Source: Bacteroidales bacterium Bact_07 (GTDB taxonomy: Bacteria; Bacteroidota; Bacteroidia; Bacteroidales; Tenuifilaceae). Taken from it: 5,223 nucleotides of DNA. The position numbers were made by a program, and so were the translations under genes. The notes beneath the pieces were generated by a model. It did not search any database, had not been told where the DNA came from, and saw only the letters and a list, made by a program, of their open reading frames with translations. Of this stretch, positions 1 to 5,223 are shown one piece after another. The DNA is taken from contig LUYY01000158.1 in assembly GCA_001603415.1 (NCBI GenBank), forward strand, positions 1 to 5,223. Reading direction: 5' to 3'. Every line of letters starts with the position of its first letter. Positions within the stretch are counted from its first letter, which is position 1.

Positions 1-119
1 GGATTCATTTGTAAAGACGAGGCAAAGCCGAAGTAAAATATCGAATTAAGGGGATTTTGATATCCTAATTCTGATTTCTGACCAATAAACCAATAAAGTA
101 ACTCAAAAACTTAAAAGCT
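1..119 (+). other. Leader of serA with possible 3' end of an upstream gene
   Basis: The first 36 bases can be read in frame 1 as the last codons of a gene (GFICKDEAKPK then TAA), but the piece is too short to identify. serC is a common neighbour of serA in this phylum, so it is a candidate, though nothing in these residues proves it. Between 43 and 71 there is an imperfect hairpin: GAATTA (43-48) and GGAT (52-55) pair with ATCC (62-65) and TAATTC (66-71), with a 3-nt bulge and a 6-nt loop. No T-run follows, so it is not an obvious terminator. A short direct repeat ACCAATAA/ACCAATAA lies at about 81-96. No convincing TAnnTTTG promoter box or Shine-Dalgarno sequence is visible before the ATG at 120, so serA may be transcribed from further upstream. 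Confidence 0.3.
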
Positions 120-1043
120 ATGACAAAAGTACTAGTAGCCACCGAGAAACCTTTTGCAAAGGTTGCTGTGGAAGGAATACGAAAAATTGTTAAGGATGCC
201 GGGTTTGAATTGGTTTTGCTTGAAAAGTACACCGATCCTAACGATTTGGTTAAGGCTGTAGCCGATGTTGATGCACTTATCGTACGCAGCGATAAGGTTA
301 CCAAGGAAGTTGTTGATGCAGGTAAGAACCTGAAGATAGTGGTTCGTGCCGGTGCCGGTTACGATAACCTCGATTTGGCTGCTTGCACAGCCAAGGGTGT
401 TGTTGCCATGAACACTCCTGGTCAAAACTCAAATGCCGTGGCCGAACTGGCTATAGGCATGATGATTTATATGGCCCGCAACCTCTTCCAACCTGGTACG
501 GGAACCGAAATTGCCGGCAAGAAGTTAGGCATTCATGCCTATGGCAACGTAGGTAAGCTGGTAGCCAAGTACGGTAAAGGCTTTGGCATGGAGGTTTATG
601 CTTTCGATCCCTTTGTCGATAAGGCTTCAATGGAGAAAGATGGCATTAAGGTAGTTGATAGCATTGAACAGCTTTACTCCACCTGCGACTATGTTTCGCT
701 TCACATTCCGGCAAACGAAAAAACCAAAAAATCAATTGGGTACGATTTGCTGAGCAAAATGCCCAAGGGGGCTACCCTTATAAATACTGCCCGCAAGGAG
801 GTGATTGATGAGGAAGGCCTGAAAAAGGTTCTTGCCGAACGCACCGATTTGAAGTATGCCACCGATATTATGGCCGATTGCCATGCTGAACTGGTTGAAA
901 AGTTCCCTGGAAGAGTATTTGCCACACCCAAAAAGATGGGTGCCGAAACCGCCGAGGCTAATATCAACGCCGGTTTAGCAGCCGCTCGCCAAATAGTGGC
1001 GTTCATCAAGAATGGCGATAAAACTTTTCAGGTAAATAAGTAG
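120..1043 (+). CDS. serA: D-3-phosphoglycerate dehydrogenase, short ACT-less form
   Basis: This 307-residue cytosolic protein should oxidise 3-phosphoglycerate to 3-phosphohydroxypyruvate with NAD, the first step of serine synthesis. The order is that of a D-2-hydroxyacid dehydrogenase. The N-terminal substrate domain has VRAGAGYDN (75-83) and TPGQNSNAVAE (99-109). The Rossmann domain has AYGNVG (140-145) in place of the usual GxGxxG and an Asp at 163 that would bind the adenine ribose. The catalytic Arg is R225 in INTARKE. At the site of the usual catalytic His (TPHxG) the sequence is TPKKMG, so Lys271 replaces it. Both the Lys and the absence of a C-terminal ACT domain match the short Lys-type enzymes described for Entamoeba and found in Bacteroidota. 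Allosteric inhibition by serine through an ACT domain is therefore not expected. The ATG at 120 begins the conserved MTKVLVATEKPFAKVAV N-terminus. The stop lies 8 bp before the inverted-repeat element. Confidence 0.95.
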   Translation: MTKVLVATEKPFAKVAVEGIRKIVKDAGFELVLLEKYTDPNDLVKAVADVDALIVRSDKVTKEVVDAGKNLKIVVRAGAGYDNLDLAACTAKGVVAMNTPGQNSNAVAELAIGMMIYMARNLFQPGTGTEIAGKKLGIHAYGNVGKLVAKYGKGFGMEVYAFDPFVDKASMEKDGIKVVDSIEQLYSTCDYVSLHIPANEKTKKSIGYDLLSKMPKGATLINTARKEVIDEEGLKKVLAERTDLKYATDIMADCHAELVEKFPGRVFATPKKMGAETAEANINAGLAAARQIVAFIKNGDKTFQVNK

Positions 1044-1051
1044 TTGGTAGG

Positions 1052-1073
1052 TTAGGCGTTAAACGTTAAACGT
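1052..1073. repeat. Left arm of the inverted repeat
   Basis: The arm contains two tandem copies of the 7-mer GTTAAAC (1058-1064 and 1065-1071) and two AACGTT palindromes (1062-1067 and 1069-1074). It pairs with 1451-1472 as described for the element and begins 8 bp after the serA stop codon. Confidence 0.8.
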
Positions 1074-1093
1074 TATCCGAATTAATTAAAGGG

Positions 1094-1444
1094 ATGGACC
1101 ATAAGGAATTAGATGCTTGGAAAGTTGCCGTTGATTTATCAGTTGAGATATATTCCTTAACTCAGAGTTTTCCAAAAGAGGAAATTTTTGGGTTAGTCCA
1201 ACAGATAAGACGTTCAGCTATCTCGATACCATCTAATATCGCCGAGTGATGCGCTAGGGGTAGTTCAAAGGAAACCATACATTTCCTTTATGTCTCTCTT
1301 GGCTCATTGGCTGAATTGGAAACGCAAATAATAATTGCTTCAAAATTGGGCTTTGTTAATGGAATCGATGAACTTTTAAAAAAGTTGAACAAATTAAAGC
1401 AAGTTATTTTAGGATTAATTCGATATTTGTTGAAAACTGTTTAA
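1094..1444 (+). pseudogene. Four-helix-bundle protein (23S rRNA intervening-sequence protein family), broken by an in-frame TGA
   Basis: Reading through one stop gives a protein of 116 codons that is full length for the family (PF05635 / TIGR02436, the S23 or IVP proteins). The order is ELDAWKVAVDLSVEIY (5-20), FPKEEIFGLVQQIRRSA (26-42), SIPSNIAE (44-51), a TGA at codon 52 (1247-1249), then CARGSSKE (53-60), FLYVSLGSLAELETQ (64-78) and a C-terminal helix ending at TAA 1442-1444. Family members normally read NIAEG at the break, so one G-to-T change (GGA to TGA) explains it. There is no frameshift. Restart at the ATG overlapping the stop (1249) ends after two codons, and the second half contains no Met, so a functional C-terminal half is unlikely. 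No strong ribosome binding site is seen apart from AAAGGG directly against the ATG. The family is known from ORFs inside rRNA intervening sequences and from many free-standing copies in Bacteroidota; its molecular role is unclear. It could also be a sequencing error. Confidence 0.85.
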
Positions 1445-1450
1445 CGTCTC

Positions 1451-1472
1451 ACGTTTAACATTTAACGTTTAA
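1451..1472. repeat. Right arm of the inverted repeat
   Basis: This arm is complementary to 1052-1073 and holds GTTTAAC (1453-1459) and AACGTT (1464-1469). It ends only 3 bp before the ATG of the DUF1015 gene, so it forms the ribosome-landing region of that gene. If the long stem forms in the serA-DUF1015 transcript, it could hide this start or be cut there. Confidence 0.8.
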
Positions 1473-1475
1473 ATT

Positions 1476-2717
1476 ATGGTAAAAATTAAAGCATTTAAGG
1501 GTATTCGTCCACCAAAGGAGATTGCTAAGGAGGTGGCTGCACGTCCGTACGACGTGCTTAATTCACAGGAAGCAAAAGCAGAAGCAGGGGAAAAATCGTT
1601 GTTGCATATCACTAAACCCGAGATCGATTTTGATCCTATAATCGATGAGCACACCCAACAGGCTTACGATAAGGCTGTGGAGAACTTCCGCAAATGGAAA
1701 GAACGCGGCTGGTTGGTTCAGGACCCCAAGGAGATGTACTACGTGTACGCTCAAACTATGGAGGGACGCACACAGTATGGTTTGGTGGCAGCCTGCCATT
1801 TTGAGGACTACATGGAAGGCCGCATCAAAAAGCACGAACTAACCCGCCCCGATAAGGAGGAGGATCGTATGATTCACATCCGTATCCAGAATGCCAACAT
1901 CGAACCCGTTTTCTTTGCTTATCCCGCCCACAAGGAGATGGATCAAATTATTTCGAACGTTGTGAATACCAAAAAGCCTGAGTACGACTTTGTTGCCGAC
2001 GATGGCTTTGGCCACCATTTCTGGGTAATTGATGATGAGGCAACCATTAAGCGTATAACCGAAATTTTTGCATCAATACCTGCCCTTTATGTTGCCGATG
2101 GTCACCATCGAACAGCAGCAGCAGCCCGTGTTGGGCTTGAAAAGAAAAATGCCAATCCCAACCACCGCGGCGACGAGGAGTATAACTACTTCCTTGCCGT
2201 AATCTTCCCCGATAATCAGTTGAAGATTATTGACTACAACCGCGTTGTAAAGGATTTGAATGGCCTTACCTCGGAACAGTTCCTTCAAAAACTTCGCGAA
2301 GGGTTTGTGGTTGAAGAAAAAGGCACTGAAATCTATAAGCCGCAACACCTTCACAACTTCAGCATGTATCTCGATGGTAAATGGTATTCATTAACTGCCA
2401 AGCCTGGAACCTATAACGATAACGACCCCATTGGTGTTCTTGATGTTACAATTCTTTCGAACCTTGTGCTTGACCCAATACTTGACATCAAGGATCTAAG
2501 AACATCAAAGCGCATCGATTTTGTTGGCGGTATTCGTGGTCTGGGTGAGTTAAAGAAAAGGGTAGATAGCGGCGAAATGAAGGTTGCTTTTGCGCTTTAT
2601 CCCGTTTCCATGAAGCAACTTATCGATATTGCCGATACCGGCAATATCATGCCTCCTAAAACCACCTGGTTCGAGCCTAAGCTCCGCAGCGGGCTGGTTA
2701 TTCACTCGTTGGAGTAA
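1476..2717 (+). CDS. DUF1015 family protein (COG4198), ParB/SerK-like ADGHHR motif
   Basis: This 413-residue soluble protein has no signal peptide or membrane segment and is of normal length for DUF1015 (PF06245). Landmarks are FKGIRPPKEIAKEVAARPYD (7-26), GRIKKHELTRPDKEEDR (115-131), ALYVADGHHRTAAAA (203-217), DNDPIGVLDVTILSNLVLDP (315-334) and MPPKTTWFEPKLRSGL (392-407), the last being the usual C-terminal signature. The function is not established to my knowledge. The ADGHHR motif (207-212) resembles the phosphate-binding DGxHR box of the ParB/sulfiredoxin fold, which includes ADP- or ATP-dependent free serine kinases (SerK, SbnI). Location behind serA fits a role near serine or phosphoserine metabolism, which is inference. 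The ATG at 1476 starts the conserved VKIKAFKGIRP and has no Shine-Dalgarno; the 5' region is the right arm of the inverted repeat. Transcription probably starts upstream of serA and ends at the hairpin 17 bp downstream of the stop codon. Confidence 0.9.
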   Translation: MVKIKAFKGIRPPKEIAKEVAARPYDVLNSQEAKAEAGEKSLLHITKPEIDFDPIIDEHTQQAYDKAVENFRKWKERGWLVQDPKEMYYVYAQTMEGRTQYGLVAACHFEDYMEGRIKKHELTRPDKEEDRMIHIRIQNANIEPVFFAYPAHKEMDQIISNVVNTKKPEYDFVADDGFGHHFWVIDDEATIKRITEIFASIPALYVADGHHRTAAAARVGLEKKNANPNHRGDEEYNYFLAVIFPDNQLKIIDYNRVVKDLNGLTSEQFLQKLREGFVVEEKGTEIYKPQHLHNFSMYLDGKWYSLTAKPGTYNDNDPIGVLDVTILSNLVLDPILDIKDLRTSKRIDFVGGIRGLGELKKRVDSGEMKVAFALYPVSMKQLIDIADTGNIMPPKTTWFEPKLRSGLVIHSLE

Positions 2718-2733
2718 AAAATGAGATTTATAA

Positions 2734-2766
2734 GAAAGACCCCGCATTTATGCAGGGTCTTTTTTA
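2734..2766 (+). terminator. Intrinsic terminator after the serA-DUF1015 unit
   Basis: AAGACCC (2736-2742) pairs with GGGTCTT (2755-2761). A C-A mismatch follows, then GCA (2744-2746) pairs with TGC (2751-2753) around a TTTA loop. Six Ts (2760-2765) follow the stem. It lies between the DUF1015 stop and the yggS promoter, which separates the two transcription units. Confidence 0.9.
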
Positions 2767-2796
2767 TATCCATTTTGTTCAGCAATCGTTTCCCAA

Positions 2797-2830
2797 TTGT
2801 AGTTATACAATGGCAAATTGTTTATTTTTG
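2797..2830 (+). promoter_or_regulatory. Bacteroidota-type promoter for yggS
   Basis: TATTTTTG at 2823-2830 matches the Bacteroidota -7 consensus TAnnTTTG exactly. A TTG at 2797-2799 is a possible -33 element, with a 23-bp spacer that is slightly longer than usual. Transcription would start near 2837, giving a leader of roughly a dozen bases before the ATG at 2850. Its position just after a terminator supports it. Confidence 0.55.
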
Positions 2831-2849
2831 CATTAAACTCAATGCAACC

Positions 2850-3521
2850 ATGAATATTCCAGAGCAACTCAAAAAGATTAAAAACGAATTACCCCAGCAT
2901 GTTAAGCTAATTGCCGTTAGCAAAACGCATCCTGTGAGTGTAATTATGGAGGCCTACAATGCTGGGCATAAGGTGTTTGGCGAGAACAGGGTGCAGGAGT
3001 TAGTCTCAAAATACGATGAAATGCCTAAGGATATTGAGTGGCATTTAATTGGCCATTTGCAAACCAATAAGGTAAAGTATATTGCACCGTTTGTATCGCT
3101 TATTCATTCGGTTGATAGTTTAAAGTTGCTTTCGGTTATCGATAAGGAAGCCCAAAAATGCAATCGGGTAATCGATTGCTTGTTACAGGTTTACATTGCT
3201 TCCGAGGAAACAAAGTTTGGTCTTTCTGCCGATGAACTCCATGAGCTGCTACAAAGCCCTGAATTAGGACTGATGAAAAATATTAGGATATGTGGATTGA
3301 TGGGAATGGCAACTTTTACCGATAATAAGGAACAGGTTCGCATGGAATTCAGGTTCCTCAAGAACCTCTTCCATGATGTGAAACTAAAGTATTTCAAGGA
3401 ACAATCATCGTTTAAAGAGCTCTCAATGGGCATGTCGAGCGATTACCGTATTGCGGTTGAGGAGGGTAGCACCATGGTGCGAATCGGAAGCAATATTTTT
3501 GGTCATCGAAGCTATACCTAA
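2850..3521 (+). CDS. yggS: YggS family PLP-binding protein (PLP homeostasis protein)
   Basis: This 223-residue cytosolic protein has the single-domain fold of the alanine racemase N-terminal type (YggS/PROSC/PLPBP). It binds pyridoxal phosphate and helps keep free vitamin B6 in balance; no enzyme activity is established for the family. The PLP lysine is K25 in IAVSKTHP. Other family signatures are FGENRVQE (43-50), WHLIGHLQTNK (64-74), KFGL (122-125), CGLMGMA (148-154) and SMGMSSDYRIAVEEGSTMVR (192-211), followed by IGSNIFGHR (212-220), which form the phosphate-binding end. The frame is open back to an ATG at 2721, but that start would run through the terminator and promoter and would give 43 extra residues unlike the family. 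The ATG at 2850 gives the normal length. The next gene follows after 43 bp in the same direction. Confidence 0.93.
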   Translation: MNIPEQLKKIKNELPQHVKLIAVSKTHPVSVIMEAYNAGHKVFGENRVQELVSKYDEMPKDIEWHLIGHLQTNKVKYIAPFVSLIHSVDSLKLLSVIDKEAQKCNRVIDCLLQVYIASEETKFGLSADELHELLQSPELGLMKNIRICGLMGMATFTDNKEQVRMEFRFLKNLFHDVKLKYFKEQSSFKELSMGMSSDYRIAVEEGSTMVRIGSNIFGHRSYT

Positions 3522-3564
3522 GCTAAAATTTTGTAATTTTCAATCGTATTAAAAACACTTAACC

Positions 3565-4542
3565 ATGGCTAAAATTGAAACAACCTATCTGGGACTATCG
3601 TTGAGGTCACCCCTGATTGTCAGCAGTTCCGGTCTAAATTCGTCGGTCGATCGTATTAAAAAATACCAGGAATTTGGTGCAGGTGCAATTGTTCTGAAGT
3701 CATTATTCGAGGAGCAAATCCTGCATGAGGTAAACCACCTGGAAAAATATACCGATTATACCGAGGCGGCTGATTACCTTAAACACTACGTATCGGCCAA
3801 TAATGTTCAGGAGTATATCAGCCTGATTAAGAGCGCTAAGCAAAGTGTTGATATTCCTGTAATTGCAAGCATTAACTGTGTAAGCGATAGCCAATGGCTC
3901 TCGTTTGCATCGCGTATTCAGGAAGCCGGGGCCGATGCCCTTGAGGTGAATATCTACTACTTACCGCTCGACCCTAAGCGTAAGGCCGATGAGTATGAGC
4001 GTATTTATAATAACATTGCTGAAAAGTTACATAAAATAATTACTATTCCCGTGGCCTATAAATTAGGTTCGCATTTCACCAATCCTCTCAATGTGATGGA
4101 GAACTTGCGCTACCGTGGTGCCAAAGGAGTAGTGCTTTTCAATCGTTTCTTTGAGCCCGATATCGATATTCATGCCATGAAGGTAGTGCCAGCCGATATT
4201 TTCAGTAACCCTTCCGATTTACGTTACACCTTGAGGTGGGTTGCCATAGCCAGCCAACTAATCCCAGAGGTAGATATTTCTGCCTCAACCGGGGTTCACG
4301 ATGGCGAAGCCTTGGTTAAGATGTTACTTGCAGGAGCCAAATCGGTTCAGGTTTGCTCGGCTATATACCGCAACGGCCCTAAGCACATTGAAGTCATGCT
4401 TAATACGCTCACCGAATGGATGAACCAGAAAGGGTTTACTTCGATATCCGATTTCAGGGGTAAACTCAATGTTGGCTCTATACCTGACCCAACCCAGTAT
4501 GAGCGTAGCCAGTTCATGAAATACTTTTCAAACTACGAGTAA
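3565..4542 (+). CDS. Dihydroorotate-dehydrogenase-like FMN protein, substrate unknown
   Basis: This 325-residue soluble protein is a TIM barrel of the DHOD/FMN family. Visible family features are PLIVSSSGLNSS (16-27), an FMN-contacting Lys45 in IVLKSLFEEQ, ASINC (101-105), ALEVNIYYLPLDP (125-137), Lys166 in VAYKLGSHF, LFNRFF (191-196), and the phosphate-binding end STGVHDGEALVKMLLAGAKS (241-260) followed by VQVCSAIYRNG (261-271). A true dihydroorotate dehydrogenase has NxSCPN or a similar loop with a catalytic Cys or Ser. Here that stretch reads NIYYLP, so the base is missing. Databases commonly call such proteins dihydroorotate dehydrogenase-like, and I would not assign pyrD. A role in pyrimidine synthesis is unproven. 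It is probably cotranscribed with yggS across 43 bp, though TAAAATTTTG at 3524-3533 with TTTTTGG at 3496-3502 could be a weak extra promoter. The ATG at 3565 has no Shine-Dalgarno. It ends 3 bp before the A-tract of the shared terminator. Confidence 0.88.
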   Translation: MAKIETTYLGLSLRSPLIVSSSGLNSSVDRIKKYQEFGAGAIVLKSLFEEQILHEVNHLEKYTDYTEAADYLKHYVSANNVQEYISLIKSAKQSVDIPVIASINCVSDSQWLSFASRIQEAGADALEVNIYYLPLDPKRKADEYERIYNNIAEKLHKIITIPVAYKLGSHFTNPLNVMENLRYRGAKGVVLFNRFFEPDIDIHAMKVVPADIFSNPSDLRYTLRWVAIASQLIPEVDISASTGVHDGEALVKMLLAGAKSVQVCSAIYRNGPKHIEVMLNTLTEWMNQKGFTSISDFRGKLNVGSIPDPTQYERSQFMKYFSNYE

Positions 4543-4545
4543 AAA

Positions 4546-4570
4546 ATAACCGCCGAAAGGCGGTTTTTTA
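4546..4570. terminator. Bidirectional terminator between convergent genes
   Basis: AACCGCC (4548-4554) and GGCGGTT (4559-4565) form a perfect 7-bp stem closed by a GAAA loop. Six Ts (4564-4569) follow on the plus strand. On the minus strand the A-run at 4541-4546 becomes a T-run after the same stem. It lies between the stop at 4542 (plus) and the stop at 4577 (minus), so it can end both transcripts. Confidence 0.9.
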
Positions 4571-4576
4571 TTGGTA

Positions 4577-5083
4577 TCAGTGCTCATTCAGAACTTTTTC
4601 GAGCTCTGCTATTAAGGGTTGAGTTTCTGGGTTTTCCGATTTAGCCGATTTGATTTTCTTTTTCAAATCACTTAGCTCATCTGAGTTCAGGTTCTCAATT
4701 ATGTTTTCAAGCACTGTAAAGGCTTCGAGGCAAGCCTGGTAATTTCCATGCTCCATGATATCGATAAAAATATCGATATGGGGTGTAAAGTCCAACCTGC
4801 TTTGCCAGCAAACCGATACCAACAGATGGATATCCTTTGATCTTTTATTCTGTTTGATGGTCTCAATAATTGTTACTATGCTCGATTTGTTTTTCAGGTC
4901 AACTAAAAAATTTACCACCTCATTCTTGAGATTCTCGGAACGGGAGCTGAAAAGTAGATTAATTATCGTGGGTAGCATATAATCTTCACCGCTCTCGCGA
5001 AGTTCCGCGAGTAACCCTATGATTGCTTCATCGGAACTGCTATCAATACTCTTTTGGAAAAGCTCAACCTTATTGGTTTGCAT
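4577..5083 (-). CDS. Hypothetical all-helical protein, possibly HEAT-repeat-like
   Basis: I do not recognise a named family. The 168-residue product has no signal peptide, no membrane segment and only one Pro in its first 100 residues. The sequence reads as paired amphipathic helices about 12-16 residues long: near 5-12, 17-30, 35-45, 51-63, 67-78, 84-95, 102-112, 115-131, 135-147 and 155-166. Helix-pair stretches such as EAIIGLLAELRES (19-31) and MLPTIINLLFSS (36-47) suit HEAT- or ARM-type repeats, which usually bind other proteins. The C-terminal part (132-168) is rich in Lys, Glu and Ser and may be a coiled or extended tail. It is a single gene convergent with the FMN-protein gene and has its own promoter candidate, so its context gives no functional hint. 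The ATG at 5083 is the first in the frame and lies 17 bases after the promoter box. Codon use resembles the neighbours. Confidence 0.75.
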   Translation of the reverse strand: MQTNKVELFQKSIDSSSDEAIIGLLAELRESGEDYMLPTIINLLFSSRSENLKNEVVNFLVDLKNKSSIVTIIETIKQNKRSKDIHLLVSVCWQSRLDFTPHIDIFIDIMEHGNYQACLEAFTVLENIIENLNSDELSDLKKKIKSAKSENPETQPLIAELEKVLNEH

Positions 5084-5100
5084 ACGAATCGATGTTTTTG

Positions 5101-5108
5101 CAAATTTA
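5101..5108 (-). promoter_or_regulatory. -7 promoter box for the minus-strand hypothetical gene
   Basis: On the minus strand these bases read TAAATTTG, an exact match to the Bacteroidota -7 consensus TAnnTTTG, ending 17 bases before the ATG at 5083. No clear TTG -33 element lies at the usual distance, so this is moderate evidence only. The rest of 5109-5223 shows no gene. The last 36 bases can be read on the minus strand as a short open end (FYGSLVLIKRH, TGA at 5190-5188), which could be the tail of another gene, but it is too short to judge. Confidence 0.5.
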
Positions 5109-5223
5109 GTTCAATTTAATGATAAGGGAATAACTTTTGTTGAAGTACATCGATTTATTAGGGCAAAAGCAAATATTAGCCTAAAAATCAATGTCGTTTA
5201 ATTAAGACCAAACTACCATAAAA

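Larger units (their letters stand above)
1052..1472. mobile_element. IVS-like inverted-repeat element enclosing a four-helix-bundle gene
   Basis: A left arm at 1052-1073 and a right arm at 1451-1472 are near-perfect reverse complements and bracket the broken four-helix-bundle gene. The core pairs 1057-1073 with 1451-1467 at 16 of 17 positions; the one mismatch is C1064 against A1460. In RNA two G-U pairs and three A-U pairs extend it to 22 positions. Inside, after a small internal loop, CG (1078-1079) and TTAA (1082-1085) can pair with TTAACG (1441-1446). The element fills nearly all of the 432-bp gap between serA and the DUF1015 gene, leaving 8 bp on one side and 3 bp on the other. Intervening sequences in bacterial 23S rRNA have this same plan: a long stem with an ORF of this family in the loop. 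I infer an IVS-like or related mobile element. No target-site duplication is visible and no transposase is encoded. Confidence 0.6.

Noticed and set aside
1094..1444. TGA read as glycine (a UGA-to-Gly code as in Gracilibacteria) instead of a nonsense mutation
   Set aside because: The position would fit Gly, but none of the five intact genes contains an in-frame TGA, and they use GGN codons throughout. The SerA, YggS and other proteins look like those of Bacteroidota.
1052..1472. Accessory (avd-like) gene of a diversity-generating retroelement
   Set aside because: Avd proteins share the four-helix-bundle fold, but there is no reverse transcriptase and no template/variable repeat pair, and this sequence has the classic IVS-protein motifs.
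2721..2849. Upstream start for yggS at 2721, giving 266 residues
   Set aside because: The added 43 residues would be encoded by the intrinsic terminator and the promoter region and do not resemble the family N-terminus.
4758..4779. Perfect 9-bp inverted repeat with a 4-nt AAAA loop (ATATCGATA/TATCGATAT)
   Set aside because: It lies inside the minus-strand gene and is explained by the repeated residues IDIFIDI using GAT and ATC codons; no T-run or other regulatory context is present.
5131..5180. Further promoter boxes, such as AATATTTG on the minus strand near 5170
   Set aside because: These are only near matches to TAnnTTTG in AT-rich DNA, with no gene start at a sensible distance.
4755..5201. 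Plus-strand open frames at 4755-4982 and 5019-5201
   Set aside because: They overlap the longer minus-strand gene or its promoter region, and their translations look like no protein family; they are shadows.

Overview
The window looks like chromosomal DNA of a member of the Bacteroidota, probably of Bacteroidales type. Its short SerA closely resembles the Bacteroides-type enzyme as I remember it. The genes lack clear Shine-Dalgarno sequences. Two gene starts are preceded by the Bacteroidota -7 box TAnnTTTG. The DUF1015 protein, the dihydroorotate-dehydrogenase-like protein and the four-helix-bundle gene are all common in this phylum. The assignment is by recognition, not by search.

Layout. 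Positions 1-119 are a leader, possibly with the last codons of an unidentified upstream gene. Next comes serA (120-1043, ACT-less 3-phosphoglycerate dehydrogenase). A small genetic element (about 1052-1472) then fills nearly the whole gap to the next gene. It is an imperfect inverted repeat enclosing a four-helix-bundle gene (23S rRNA intervening-sequence protein family) that is broken by one in-frame TGA. A DUF1015 gene follows (1476-2717) and ends at a strong intrinsic terminator (2734-2766). A separate unit begins at a Bacteroidota-type promoter (2797-2830) and reads yggS (2850-3521, PLP homeostasis) and a dihydroorotate-dehydrogenase-like FMN protein (3565-4542). A terminator hairpin at 4546-4570 has T-runs on both strands and serves this unit and the convergent gene at 4577-5083 (minus strand), which encodes a 168-residue all-helical, HEAT-like protein of unknown function. 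Positions 5084-5223 hold the promoter region of that last gene and otherwise nothing recognisable.

How it fits together. serA makes 3-phosphohydroxypyruvate for serine synthesis. The DUF1015 gene was probably its direct operon partner before the element arrived: without the element only about 11 bp would separate the two genes. DUF1015 carries an ADGHHR motif resembling the one in the ParB/free-serine-kinase (SerK/SbnI) superfamily, so a phosphoryl-transfer role near serine metabolism is a reasonable hypothesis. The most interesting object is the inverted-repeat element. It resembles the hairpin-plus-ORF architecture of rRNA intervening sequences but sits between protein genes. Its ORF is dead while its 22-pair stem is nearly intact.
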